Assembly: GCF_026210795.1 (NCBI RefSeq)
Contig: NC_089439.1
Span: 930,001-994,000, forward strand
Direction: 5' to 3'
Length of the DNA: 64,000 nucleotides
Source of the DNA: Rhizophagus irregularis
Taxonomy: Eukaryota > Glomeromycota > Glomeromycetes > Glomerales > Glomeraceae
Shown here: positions 1 to 11,079 of the stretch, piece by piece
Layout of the letters: each line of letters starts with the position of its first letter
Numbering within the stretch: position 1 is the first letter of the stretch
Position numbers and translations under genes: made by a program
The notes under the pieces: generated by a model
The model's database searches: none
Seen by the model: only the letters and a program-made list of their open reading frames with translations
Told to the model about the DNA's origin: nothing

Positions 1-660
1 ATGCGTACTACTGAGTAATAATGTTTCATCCATTTGTTATAGATCACAAGTGCCGTTCCCGATCCCTTAGTTTTTTGATCACGTTCACTAAAGATTATCA
101 AATAGACCTTTGACTTAATGTCCTGGTTTATAAAATATTCCTGACGATAGTCTGTATTGGTTTCTGATATAGCCATAATGTCAATATTATTTTCTTTACC
201 AAATTCCAATAAATTATGAAGTTTCTGTATAGACGGGACACTAGCAATCCCATCTATATTATGTGCTGCAATGTGTATTTCTAAAAACATTGAATTTTTC
301 GTCTCTTGGTCATTCAATTTCCCCTTAACAAATCTTAGCCTTTGTCTTGCTAAGAATGCGTTAATACTTTTTTCGTTTGTCAAGGACTCGACTACTTCTT
401 CTATGTTGTCTTGATCCTTTCAGAAATCCCCATTTTCAAATGTTAGTTCATTAGTTTCTGGGTGTATATCATTGTCTGCTTCACCACCTACTAAATATTC
501 TTTTTATTTTTGTTGTTGTGACCATTCGTCACTTGTGTGTTGTATTGAGGACGCGTTATTGTCCTGATTATTCTGGTGGAGATTGCCCAGAGCTTGGCAT
601 TTTTCCCTCCCTTCTATTCTTACTACGCGTGTAACTTCATTTATCATCTTGTGTAATCTT
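1..660 (-). pseudogene. LINE ORF2 5' part, APE-type endonuclease (truncated by window edge)
   Basis: Read on the minus strand, the frame gives the start of an exonuclease-endonuclease-phosphatase domain: an IAAHNIDGIAS-like first strand, then DIMAISETNTD (the catalytic Glu motif of LINE endonucleases), then GTALVIYNKW before running off at base 1. A Met sits at 288-290, but the frame stays open upstream to a TGA at 420-422. A further in-phase TAA occurs near 500, and similar-looking coding text continues to about 660. Both stops could come from single C-to-T changes. LINE A, 16 kb to the right, has the same domain start. Seen: domain motifs. Inferred: the rest of the LINE lies left of the window. 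Confidence 0.75.
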
Positions 661-3435
661 CATTATTTTTTTGTTTAGACCGGCTAAAAAAAAAAACCCC
701 CAATAATCGGCTATTTGCGAATTAACCTATACTATTTCAATTAATAATTTTATTAATTATTATATTTTACTAAATTTAATATGATTTTTTTTTTAATATT
801 TTAATTAATATTACATATTGTTAGAAGTTATTTTAATATTACATAGTATATATGATCAATATATATTACATTAAAAATTTATATAAATCAAATAATTTTT
901 AAAAACATATTTTTATTAATTCTTATATTTTATTAATTTTAATATAATTTTTTTAATATTTTAATTAATGTTAGAAGTTATTTTAACATTACATTATATA
1001 TATTATATTAAAAATTTATAAAAAAATACAAATAATTTTTTTAAAATCAATAAATGATTTATATAAAAATATGTTAATATAAAAACATATACAAATAATT
1101 ATAAATTATTGTATTTATTAATTATTACATTTTATGAAAATAACTACATTTAATCAGAAGGGAATTTTCTCTTCCTAATATTTATTAGAGTAGGGATTAG
1201 GTTAGATAAAAATGCTTGTCGAAAATAAAAAGGTCATTGCCAAAATAGTAGAAATAATTTTAATATTTTGATATAATGAAATAACAAAATTATTCTAGTT
1301 ATTAAAATTGATCAAAATGTAAAAATAATTTTAACAATTTTGATATAACAAAATTCACTAATTTTGACAAGCAACTTTAGGGTTAGATTAAAATTAGATT
1401 AGAAGTTAAGTTTATTTATTACAATATATCACACCCTATAGTAGAACCCAAACAATATATATATAGGTCAGATAAAAAATTCAAAATTTACTAAGGTCAA
1501 TAAGCAAATATTTTTTATGTCTGCTAAGCAAACTTTTATCTAACCCATAAATTTTTTATATTGCTTAGTAACTTATTTTATGACACACATATATATATAT
1601 ATAATTTTTTTTATAAAATATGTATATAAAAAAAAACTAAAAAAAACAAAAATTTTTGAAATAATGCATGGATAAAGCTATTATTATTTTTTTGTAATAT
1701 TACAACTAATAAATGTTTCTTATAAATATTTTCGTATATCTGTTCTGTGACTTCAGAGCGTAATTTAGGCACTTCAGTCAAAGGAAACATCCGAAACCTT
1801 CTTAAGTAAAGTTGTTCTGCAGGTTTGAATCTACCTATATATAAATTTTTATTATGATTAAATAGATATTTATAGATTTATTCATGTTTTTGTAATGCTA
1901 CCAATACGCGGAATTTTTATTTTTAGTAAAATTTATTAAAAAAAATATTTATAAAAAATTTTTTAATAAGTAAAAATGAAATAACTTTTATTGATTATTA
2001 CAAAAATTATAGTGTAAAATTATAAAAAAACAGAAAAATGCTTATTTTTCCCTTTCTTTTAAATCTATATTTTTTCTGTGTTATACAGACGTGTATATGT
2101 TTTTATATTTTTAATGTTATGCAGACACGTATTTGTTTTGTCAAAACACATTACACGATCACGTCTAAAAATGGTTCCTGTATGACATATACAATTAACT
2201 TATTCTTTGTGTTAAAAATAGTAAATTTCTTTTACACAAACATGTTTATAAATTAATAAAGCACGTTACTATTTTTTTTTAAAAAAAACATGTTTATAAA
2301 TTTGTTTACATATTTTATCAGATTTTTTTAATGTAAAAAAATGTAAATGTATATTTATATATATTAAAAAAAATTTATCCTGCTATATCTAACTATTAAT
2401 AATTTAATACTTTGCTATGCATAATTATATCTGACTATTTTAAAATTATGTTATCAAATAAGCAATAATAAATCTCTTTTAGGAAAAAATTTTTATATTT
2501 TAGCTAAATAAACTTAAACCTACATTTATATATGTCCTTATTTTTGCTAATTAATTTAGGAATAAAAAATTTTTTTATTATTAAAAATCTTATTTGTCAC
2601 TTCTAATTCATTACAGAAGGAATTTCCCCTTTGGTTAAAATTAGAAATTTTATATTTTATTATTTTAATAAATAAATAATTAATATTATATTATAGAAGT
2701 TATTTTGATATTATATATATATATTATATTAAAAATTTATAAGGAAATATTATAATTATTAAAAATAAATGATTTTAAAATTAATTGTTAATAAATTATT
2801 ATATTTATTAATTATTAAATTTAATTGTAACTTAGTTGTATGTGTATTGTATTAGCTTAACTCTTTAAAATCTTAATAAGGAATTATTTGTGCTGCATGT
2901 GCTGCAGTAAAAAAAAAAAAAAATTTAATTGTAATAACCTATTATATATCTTTATTTATAATAATCTAATTTGGTATATTTTTATTGGTCAGCTTACATT
3001 ATGTAATATTACACAAATCTAAAAATGGAAAATTTTATTACATAAGATTATACAAATTTCTAAAAAGGAAATTTCTTTGCTTGTTTTTATTAAATAAGTC
3101 AAAAATAGTATTTAAAATTATCTGTCATTTTCAAAGTAGGTAAAATTACATTCATAACATTATTTTTTAAAATCATACATTGTATTATAAACTTTTTTTT
3201 TTGCCAATTTTTTTAAGAGTATTACAAATAATAGGATATTATACAGTATGTATATTATAAATAGTAAAATATAATTATTAATAAAAAAATGATTTATTAA
3301 TTTTAAATTTATTTGTATGTTTTATTTTTTATTAATTTTTAGTACAATATATATGTAATATTAAAAATTATCAGTATATTTTTTTATATAATATATGTAA
3401 TATTAAAGTAATTTCTAATACTATAGTCAGTATAT

Positions 3436-3451
<16 letters not shown>
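661..3451. other. AT-rich DNA without recognisable genes
   Basis: This 2.8-kb stretch is nearly all A and T. Diverged copies of a block containing TTAGAAGTTATTTTAATATT and ATATTAAAAATTTAT recur near 780-905, 930-1020 and 2690-2760, so it is probably decayed repeat sequence. A 72-codon frame at 2038-2256 is hydrophobic low-complexity text with no domain. No gene is called here. Confidence 0.6.
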
Positions 3452-3466
<15 letters not shown>

Positions 3467-3818
3467 TAATGATCTATATATGCTTTATTGATATTAAGTT
3501 TATATACCATACAAACAAATTATCATGAGCTATATCCACCCAGTAGGATGCGATCATCAAAATGCTATCAAAATAAGTAAAATAAAATAAAATAAAATAA
3601 AGAATAAAAATAGAAGTAAAAGTAAAACAACAATAAATATAAAGTAAATTATATACAAATATAGAAAACTAAATTTAAAAGTACAAAATAAAATAAAATA
3701 AAATAAAATAGGAATAAAAGATTAAATATTAAAAATTAAATAATACAATTTAGAATATGCTTTAAAATTGATTAAATAATCCCAAAATAAATTCACAATA
3801 AATTCCCAATAGGCTTAG

Positions 3819-4044
3819 TCATATTGTTTCTAAGTCTATCACAACATTGTTAATAATTTTTTTTGTTTTCTTATAAGCCCAACTGTACCACCAATTGTTA
3901 CTAATTAACAAGCACATTTGATTATGTGTTTTTTTTCCCACTCTATGGAACTTTGATAAAATGGGATTTTCATTTAATGAAGTTTCTGACTGCATTGACT
4001 TCTGTTCAATTGGAATATCATCCAGTACTACAATCTGATCTTCC
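3819..4044 (-). pseudogene. LINE A ORF2 extreme C-terminus
   Basis: Beyond the MITE, with one copy of its TGT duplication removed, the minus-strand frame stays open for 75 codons (NNWWYSWAYKKTKKIINNVV) and ends at a TGA at 3819-3821. Between that stop and the T run at 3451 lies about 350 bp of A/T-rich 3' untranslated sequence with ATAAA-type pentamer repeats (3580-3610, 3690-3715). No known domain. Confidence 0.7.
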
Positions 4045-4047
4045 TGT

Positions 4048-4465
4048 CACAGGTCGAAAAGTGAAAAATCAGGCATCAATCGGTCACCAATCAGGCAGTT
4101 TGCTAACTTTTGATCCAGTGATCAGAAAAAGATGAAATATAGCTCATTGGAATCGTCTCAACATGACGAATCTAATGGTAGTAAAATCTCATTTCTAGGA
4201 TTAATACTTGATGAAAAATTAAGTAAAATATAAAAATAAAAATGTATCATTTATATTTTATTTAAATTTTTATTAACTATTAATCCTAGAGATGCGATTT
4301 TACTACTATTAGATTCGTCTTGTTGAGATGATTCCAATGAGCTATATTTCATCTTTTTCTGATCACTGGATCAAAAGTTAGCAAACTGCCTGATTGGTGA
4401 CGGTATTTGGCGAAAATGCCAATTAGGCACCGATTGGTGCCTGATTTTTCACTTTTCGACCTGTG
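4048..4465. mobile_element. CACTA-type MITE (CACAGGTCGA ends), copy 1
   Basis: A 418-bp foldback element with perfect outer ends CACAGGTCGAAAAGTGAAAA and its complement. It is flanked by the 3-bp duplication TGT (4045-4047 and 4466-4468). Much of it is self-complementary: the arm at 4100-4210 pairs with 4270-4390. It has no coding capacity. CAC ends and 3-bp duplications are the signature of the CACTA (CMC/EnSpm) superfamily. A second copy lies at 51985-52510. The same terminal decamer is used by elements C and E, so an E-type transposase probably moved it. It interrupts LINE A. Confidence 0.9.
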
Positions 4466-4468
4466 TGT

Positions 4469-5306
4469 GAATCTATTAAATTGTTCTCTTTTAGGTATTG
4501 TTTATCCTGTCTTAGATGTTTAGAATTTTGATGTGAGGATTTGTAATAGCGATCCATATTTTCAGATCTATTCAGTTTATCTTTTCTTCCAATAATATTT
4601 CTTGCCTTTTCCCATGCCACAGTAGCATTACATCTTGGTAGCCAAATTAATTCTTTAAAATGAATAATAAATGAGTCTAAGAGGGAGGCCAGAAGTAAAA
4701 TGTTTTTTGATTCTGATAATCCAAATGTCTGTTTTGAAATTTTGGAAAAATTAGTGTTAATCTTATTAGCTTCTAAAGCCAGTAAGCAGAAGTTAGTGAA
4801 CTTATTGTTATCATGTTGTGATCCTAGTATTTGATTTAATTTTTCACTTATAATCTTGGATGTGTTCTCTGGCGAATCATTTAATTTTTGAATTATAGGA
4901 ACTAAATCATCTTGCATTTTGTTTTTAATTATAGGCCATAGTTTCTTATTAGCATCACATTCAATAAAATGATATCTGCTTTCTTCTTTGTTAGCATTAC
5001 ATCTTGGACAAATAAAATCCTTGTATATATCTGGCTTTCTTTGGAGTAGGATAGTACCTATAGGAAGAAGTTTAGCAAATAATTTAGTAATAAATATTAG
5101 ATGCCAATGCTTTTTAACTGAAATACAGTTGAATCCTTTGTATCTATGAATTAAATTCCAAGTTATGTTCCAGTCAATTGGTGTTTCATATTCCTTTGTT
5201 TTAATATAAGTATTGACCATTCTGCTGCCACTCTAGTATTCATTAGGGTCTTAATAAACTTTCTTAAATTATATTCAATTGGTATTTGTTTGAAAATTGG
5301 GAAAAA
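4469..5306 (-). pseudogene. LINE A ORF2 C-terminal region with zinc-finger-like Cys/His motif
   Basis: An open frame continues the RNase H part after element B (NRTV joins RFFPIFKQIPIEYNL). It includes KHWHLIFITKLFAKLLPIG and then the Cys/His motif CPRCNANKEESRYHFIEC around 4965-5015, like the zf-RVT box at the end of many LINE ORF2 proteins. The remaining 150 residues are charged and of unknown fold. At 4466 the frame runs into the MITE 4048-4465. The small overlap of two frames near 5163-5220 suggests one small shift. Confidence 0.85.
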
Positions 5307-5925
5307 TCTTACTAGTCGAACGATGTCAAATCGGGGACCAATCAGGTGACCGAATTCCACCTGATTGGTCCCTATTTTTTTAAAAATTTTCATCAATCGG
5401 TAAACCCGATTGCTGCCAAAAGATGGCGCAAAAGGAGGATACTCAGGTACTAATCGGGATATTCAATAGAGTATAATCGGGTATTAATAATTACCAATAG
5501 GATATTTACTGGATATTTACTATTTGACATATCAGTATACCGATTGATAACTTTTTGATAAATTTATAACAATAAGAAATCTGCCAATTGCATACATTTT
5601 TATTTAAATTTATTTGATATTTTACAATAATTACATTTAATAATTTAAATTTATTAATTATTAAAAATACAAAATCAGAAATACTACTAATACTGAAATT
5701 TTATCTGGAATCCGGTATCCAGGTTGGAGCAAATTTTCTACAAAAGAAATAAAAAAACATTAAAGAAAGTTTTTTAAAAAAAGTTTCAAAAGTTAAAACT
5801 TACTTATGAAATTCCAGTATATACATCTATCAGAGCCAATTCCCTATAATAGAATAATAAAAAAATGTTTATTACCATTTTTTTTAATAGTTTCAAAAAA
5901 AATTTCCAAAACTTATTACTTATGG

Positions 5926-6504
5926 TAGAGGTGCGCTCCGGATGAATCTGGTCAATCCGTCATCCGGATGATCACGTGACGGATCAATCCGGATTAAAAA
6001 AATCGGATCATCGGATTATCCGCGGATTGACCGGATTGATTATAATTCCGGCCGGAATTAAGTAATCGGCATGGAATTATCCTTTTTAGGGTATGAGTAA
6101 CGTTACACAAATCCAAAAAAGGCAATTTTGTTTCCCAGCAAAAAATGAAATTTTGAGTTTCACAAGAATCCTAAAAAGGAAATTTTTCGCCGATCATTTA
6201 ATTTCAGCCGGAATTTATGATTAGGTATTTAATTGTTGTCACGTGACGCACGGTATGTCGATCGTTTCCATTTTTGGCGATACCCGTTCCAAAAAAAAAA
6301 CCAGTTTTTCTAAATTTAGTTTCCGGTCGTGTAACATAAAATTTCCTAAAAAGGAAATTTTTTTGTCGATCCCGTATAGGATTGATCGGATATCCGGTCA
6401 TCCATCCGGTCTATTTGACGGATTCATCTGATCAATCCGAATCCGCCTATTAGACGGATTGATCCTAGGATGACCGGATTGACCAGATTCGGAGCCTACC
6501 TCTA
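5926..6504. mobile_element. hAT-like MITE, copy 1
   Basis: A 579-bp element with terminal inverted repeats TAGAGGTGCGCTCCG / CGGAGCCTACCTCTA and a perfect 8-bp duplication ACTTATGG (5918-5925, 6505-6512). The 8-bp duplication and TAGAGGTG-like ends fit the hAT superfamily. The arms repeat ATCCGGTCAATCCG-type words. In the middle (about 6048-6230) is a foldback core starting GGCCGGAATTAAGTAATCG, also found inside the hAT-like MITE at 26137-26703. No coding capacity; frames at 6204-6431 are palindrome artefacts. Confidence 0.88.
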
Positions 6505-6514
6505 ACTTATGGGA

Positions 6515-7400
6515 TTCTATGGGATTCGTTATACCGATTCCCTATAATAGAACATTTAAAAAAAAATGTTAAAAACGTTTTTTTAATAGTTTCGAAAAAA
6601 TATTTTTCGAAACTTACCTATAGGATTCGTTATACCGATTCCTTATAAAAGAATTAAAAAAAAACGTTAACGTTTTTTTTAATAGTTTTGAAAAAATATT
6701 TTTCGAAACTTACCTATGGGATTCGTTATACCGATTCCCTATAATAGAATTAAAAAAAACGTTAGTTAACGTTTTTTTAAAAGTTTTGAAAAATATTTTC
6801 AAAACTAATCTATGGAATTCGTTATAACCGATTCCCTATAATTGTATATTAAAAAAAAAGAGTTTCGAAAAATTTTTTCGAAACTCACCTATGGGATTCA
6901 TTGTAACCGATTCCCTATAATAGTGTATTAGAAAAAAAATGTTAAAAACGTTTTTTAATAGTTTCGAAAAATTATTTTTCGAAACTTACCTATGGGATTC
7001 GTTATAACCGATTCCCTATAATTGTATATTAAAAAAAAAGAGTTTTGAAAAATTTTTTCGAAACTCACCTATGGGATTCGTTATAACTGATTCCCTATAA
7101 TTGTATGTTAAAAAAAAAGAGTTTCAAAAAAATTTTTCAAAACTCACCTATGGGATTCGTTATAACCGATTCCCTATAATTAAATATTAAAAAAAAAGTG
7201 AGTTTTGAAAAATTATTTTTCAAAACTCACCTATGGATTCGTTATAACCGATTCCCTATAATTGTATATTAAAAAAAAAGAGTTTTGAAAAAATTTTTCG
7301 AAACTTACCTATGGGATTCGTTATAACCGATTCCCTACAATAAAATGTTAAAAAAAAATGTTAAAAATCGTTTATTAATATCTTCAAATAAATGGTTTTT
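6515..7400. repeat. Tandem array in element B (~75-90 bp unit)
   Basis: About ten imperfect copies of a unit containing CTATGGGATTCGTTATAACC, GATTCCCTATAATTGTATA, a run of A, and TTTTGAAAAATTTTTCGAAACT, whose halves are mutually complementary. Two earlier, more diverged copies lie at 5780-5925. No protein frame is maintained across units. Arrays of this sort inside CACTA elements may be transposase-binding subterminal or internal satellite repeats; that role is inference. Confidence 0.85.
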
Positions 7401-7859
7401 TTAGTTTAATAAAGTTTCGAAAGTAAAATGTTTGAAACTTTTGTGGGATTTTGGTATCCAAATCGGAACCAATTTCCTAAAAAAAAAAATTTTTTTAAAA
7501 GTTTCAAAAGTAAATGTTTGAAAAAAAATGATAAAGATAGTATGAAATAGTTTAAACTTTTTTTTAAGTTTCAAAAGTAAATGTTCGAAAAAAATGTTAG
7601 TGTAAATTTCAATAGTATAAAATAGTTTAATTTTAGTTAAAGAAAAATAGTTTATCAATAGTCTAATTCACAGGTCGAACAGATGTCATTGTCGCAAAAT
7701 TTGCCTGGAATTTTTCTGGCAAATTGAGAATTATCCCGGTAAATTGGGGTAAATTGTGTTACAATTTTGGGATAATGGAGGTCTTACAATTTGGCAAATT
7801 TTGTCAAAATGGCGGAATTCCTACAGAATTCCTAATTCAAATGTTGAGAAATTTTTCAG

Positions 7860-8560
7860 TAAATTATCATTAATTGTGGGAAATTTTAGGTAAATTTTTA
7901 GTAATTTTATGTAAATTGTAGTGAATTTAGTCAAATTTTTAGTAATTTTATGTAAACGTAATGTGAATTTAGTCAAATTTTTAGTAATTTTATGTAAACG
8001 TAATGCAAATTGTGGGAAATTTTAGGTAAATTTTTAGTAATTTTATGTAAACGTAATGTAAATTGTGTAAATTTTAGGCAAATTTTAGTAATTTTATGTA
8101 AACGTAATGCAAATTGTAGTGAATTTAGTCAAATTTTTAGTAATTTTATGTAAACATAATGCAAATTGTGGTGAATTTAGTCAAATTTTTAGTAATTTTA
8201 TGCAAACGTAATGCAAATTGTGGTAAATTATAGTGTATTTTTAGTAATGTTATATAAATTGTTGAAAATTTAGGTGAATTTTTCAGCAATGTTGTGAAAA
8301 CGTAATACAAATTGTGGAAAATTGTGGTGAATTTTGCATTTTTTTGGTAAATGCTAGCTAATTTAGTGAAATTTAGGATAATTTTGGACAATTGAGTGAA
8401 AATGTTTTACTGATTTTGGACAATTGAGTGTAAACAGTATAAACACAACATTTTCAGAGACAATTTAGTGAAATTTTGCAATAATTTTGGACAATTGAGT
8501 GAAATTTAGTAATAATTTTAAACAATTTAGTGTAAACGTTATAACAATTTAAAACATTGA
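7860..8560. repeat. Left subterminal repeats of element C (~52 bp unit)
   Basis: Repeats of a unit with AATTTAGTCAAATTTTTAGTAA and TTTATGTAAACGTAATGCAA, the reverse complement of the 52-bp unit at the right end of element E. Later copies diverge into AATTTTGGACAATTGAGTGAA. The frame at 8146-8391 is a by-product of the repeat. Confidence 0.85.
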
Positions 8561-8689
8561 TTTAATAATTTTACATAATTTATTACAATATTATTTATTA
8601 ACAAATGCACAATTATTATTTAACGATGAGAATCTATATTAATCTATATTCATCAGATATCCAATGATCCATGGGTAATCCGCACCTCT

Positions 8690-10037
8690 AATTCATTCAT
8701 GTATCTAATGTCTGATGCTAAAGTAGAAGCTGGTGAAAACCTACAAAAAAGAAAGTAAAGAAACGTTAGTTAACGTTTCTTAAAAAAAAAATTAATAAAA
8801 ATTAAGTTTCACAACCAATGTTGTGAAACTCACCAGTTCGTTTTGATTTCCATTATCCAAACGTCCGGAACCTACAAAAAGTAAAAAAGAAACATTAATA
8901 TAAACGTTTCTTTTAAAAAAAAAAAACAAAAATTAAGTTTCGCAATGTAACATTGCAAAACTTACTGGTCGTTTCCATCATTCTAACGTCCAGAACCTAC
9001 AAAAAGTAAAAAAGAAATGTTAGTTAACATTTCTTTTAATAAAAAAAAAACAAAAATTAAGTTTCGCAATGTAACATTGCGAAACTTACCGGTCGTTTCA
9101 TTCATTCTAACGTCTGGAACCTACAAAAAGTAAAAAAGAAACGTTAGTTAACGTTTCTTTTAATAAAAAAAAAATAAAAAATTAAGTTTCGCAACACAAT
9201 GTTGCAAAACTTACCGGTTCGTTTCGATTTCCATTATCCAAACGTCCGGAACCTACAAAAATTAAAAGAAAGAAACGTTTAGTATCGTTTCTTTAAAAAA
9301 AATTAATAAAAATTGTTTCGCAACACAATGTTGCGAAACTTACCGGTTCGTTTCGAAGTTCATTATCCAAACGTCCGGAATCTACAAAAATTAAAAGAAA
9401 GAAACGTTTAGTATCATTTATTTAAAAAAAAATAATTAAAAAAATAAGTTTCGCAATACAATATTGCGAAACTCACCGATTAGTTTCGATTTCTATTATC
9501 CAAACGTCCGGAACCTACAAAAAGTAAAAGAAATGTACGTTAGTATCGTTTCTTTAAAAAAAAAACATAATTAAAATTAAGTTTCGCAACAATTGTTGCA
9601 AAACTTACCAGTTCGTTTCGAGTTTCAAACGTCCGGAACCTACAAAAAAAAAAGAAAGAAACGTTAGTTAACGTTTCTTTTAATAAAAAAAATTAATAAA
9701 TTAAGTTTCGCAACGATTCGTTGCGAAACTCACCGGTTCGTTTCATCCAAATGTCTGGAACCTACAAAAGAAGGAAAGAAACGTTAGTTAACGTTTCTTT
9801 TAATAAAAAAAAAAATTTAACAAAAAAAAGAAAATATTACCTTTCTTCCAAAGTCTGGGTCGTAATTTCGTCCGGCGTTCCTACAAAAAGAAGAAAGGAA
9901 ACGTTAGAAATGTTTCCTAAAAGAAATTAAAAAAAAAGTAAGTTTCGAACACGAAACTTACCATTTCACTTTCCGAAGTTGAAGACCTACACAAAAGAAA
10001 AATAGGAAACGTTAGAAACGTTTCCTTACAAAAAAAG

Positions 10038-10088
<51 letters not shown>

Positions 10089-10425
10089 AAAAAAAATTTT
10101 TTTAAAAAAGTTTCGAAGCGAACGCTTCGAAACTTACCATTTTCGTTTCCTCGTTTCCTAAGCCGAAAGACCTAAAAAAAAAATAAAGGATCGTTAAAAA
10201 CGATCCTTATAAAAGCAAAAAAAAAAATTTATTTTAAAGTTTTGAAGCGAAACGCTTTGAAACTTACCATAATTTCAGTTCGTTTCCCAAAGTCAAAACA
10301 TCGAAAATCCTACAAAAAAGAAAGAAAGGAAACGTTAGAAACGTTTCCTTACAACAAAGAATTAAAAAAAAAATTTAAATTTAAAAAAAGTTTCGAAGCG
10401 TTTCGCTTCGAAACTTACCATTGTT
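8690..10425. repeat. Palindromic tandem array in element C (~120 bp unit)
   Basis: About 13 imperfect units. Each has a TCCGGAACCTACAAAAAGTA segment, a palindrome GAAACGTTAGTTAACGTTTC, a run of A, and a second palindrome around GTTTCGCAAC..GTTGCGAAAC followed by TTACCGGTTCG. Both palindromes are kept by compensating changes from unit to unit (for example GAAGCGAAACGCTTCG-type versions near 10110 and 10390), so hairpin formation may have been maintained. A run of about 50 A lies at 10030-10086. Confidence 0.85.
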
Positions 10426-10435
10426 TTTCTGAAAG

Positions 10436-10630
10436 ACGGTTCCGGGAAGGGGAAAGGGAATGGGGAAGGAGTGGGAGGAAAAAGGGAAGGGGAAGGGCGG
10501 AGGAAGAGGAAGGGGAGAAGAGGAGAGAAAGAGGAAAGGGGAAGGTGAGAGAAAGAGGGAAGGGGAAGGGGAAGGTGAAAGAAAGAGGGAAGGGGAAGGT
10601 GAGAGAAAGAAGAGGTAAAGGCCGTGAGAA
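10436..10630. repeat. Purine (G/A) tract
   Basis: About 190 bp almost entirely G and A on the plus strand (GGGAAGGGGAAGGTGAGAGA repeats). It creates a spurious 133-codon Arg/Glu/Gly frame at 10242-10643. It is followed by the hairpin AAAATTAAGCTTTTGC..GCTTAATTTT at 10630-10670. Such tracts can form triplexes; no function is claimed. Confidence 0.85.
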
Positions 10631-10699
10631 AAAAAAAAATTAAGCTTTTGCTAAAAAAGCTTAATTTTTTTTTTCGTTATACCACAGCTGAAGCTGCGG

Positions 10700-10765
10700 T
10701 AATTATTAAGTAATATCACGTGACGCACGTGATATATAATTTTATATAAATAGGGGGCTTTTCCC
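10700..10765 (+). promoter_or_regulatory. Promoter-like block: CACGTG palindrome and TATA box in element C
   Basis: ATATCACGTGACGCACGTGATAT (10711-10735) is a near-perfect inverted repeat holding two CACGTG E-box-like words. It is followed 10-20 bp later by TTATATAAATAGGGG, a good TATA-box match. No reading frame follows, so it may be the remnant of an internal gene's promoter or drive a non-coding RNA. Assignment rests on motif resemblance only. Confidence 0.35.
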
Positions 10766-10883
10766 CGAATTTTATTTTTTTTTTTATTTAATTTTTTTTA
10801 ATTTAATGATAGATGTATATATATACTTATATATATACATATATATATATCTATCTAATAACTTTACGAAAAGCCCTTCTCTG

Positions 10884-10948
10884 TAAACAGGTAGAGGCCA
10901 TAAAGTACCTATAGGGGGAGAGCCATTGCTGCTCCCTCCGCCTGTTTA
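10884..10948 (+). other. GC-richer hairpin block in element C
   Basis: TAAACAGGTAGAGG pairs with CCTCCGCCTGTTTA (12 of 14 positions), and inside it GGGGGAGAGC can pair with GCTCCCTCC, giving a nested stem-loop. The block stands out in base composition from its AT-rich surroundings and lies about 130 bp downstream of the TATA-like box. No RNA family was recognised. Confidence 0.4.
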
Positions 10949-11079
10949 TAGTGACAAAAAGAGGGAGTCTTCAGTAGTAAGGTTTAGTATTAAATTAAAC
11001 AACACGCACATCGAGTATATTGAATATACTGATGTGGTTAGTGTATTTAGTGTTAAATAATGCATATTTTAACGTGATT

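Noticed and set aside
2038-2256. 72-codon hydrophobic frame in AT-rich DNA
   Set aside because: Expected by chance in such composition; no splice context, domain or conserved neighbour.
8146-8391. 81-codon frame in element C
   Set aside because: Lies wholly in the 52-bp subterminal repeat.
10242-10643. 133-codon Arg/Glu/Gly-rich frame
   Set aside because: Produced by the purine tract and palindromic repeats of element C; no start context or domain.
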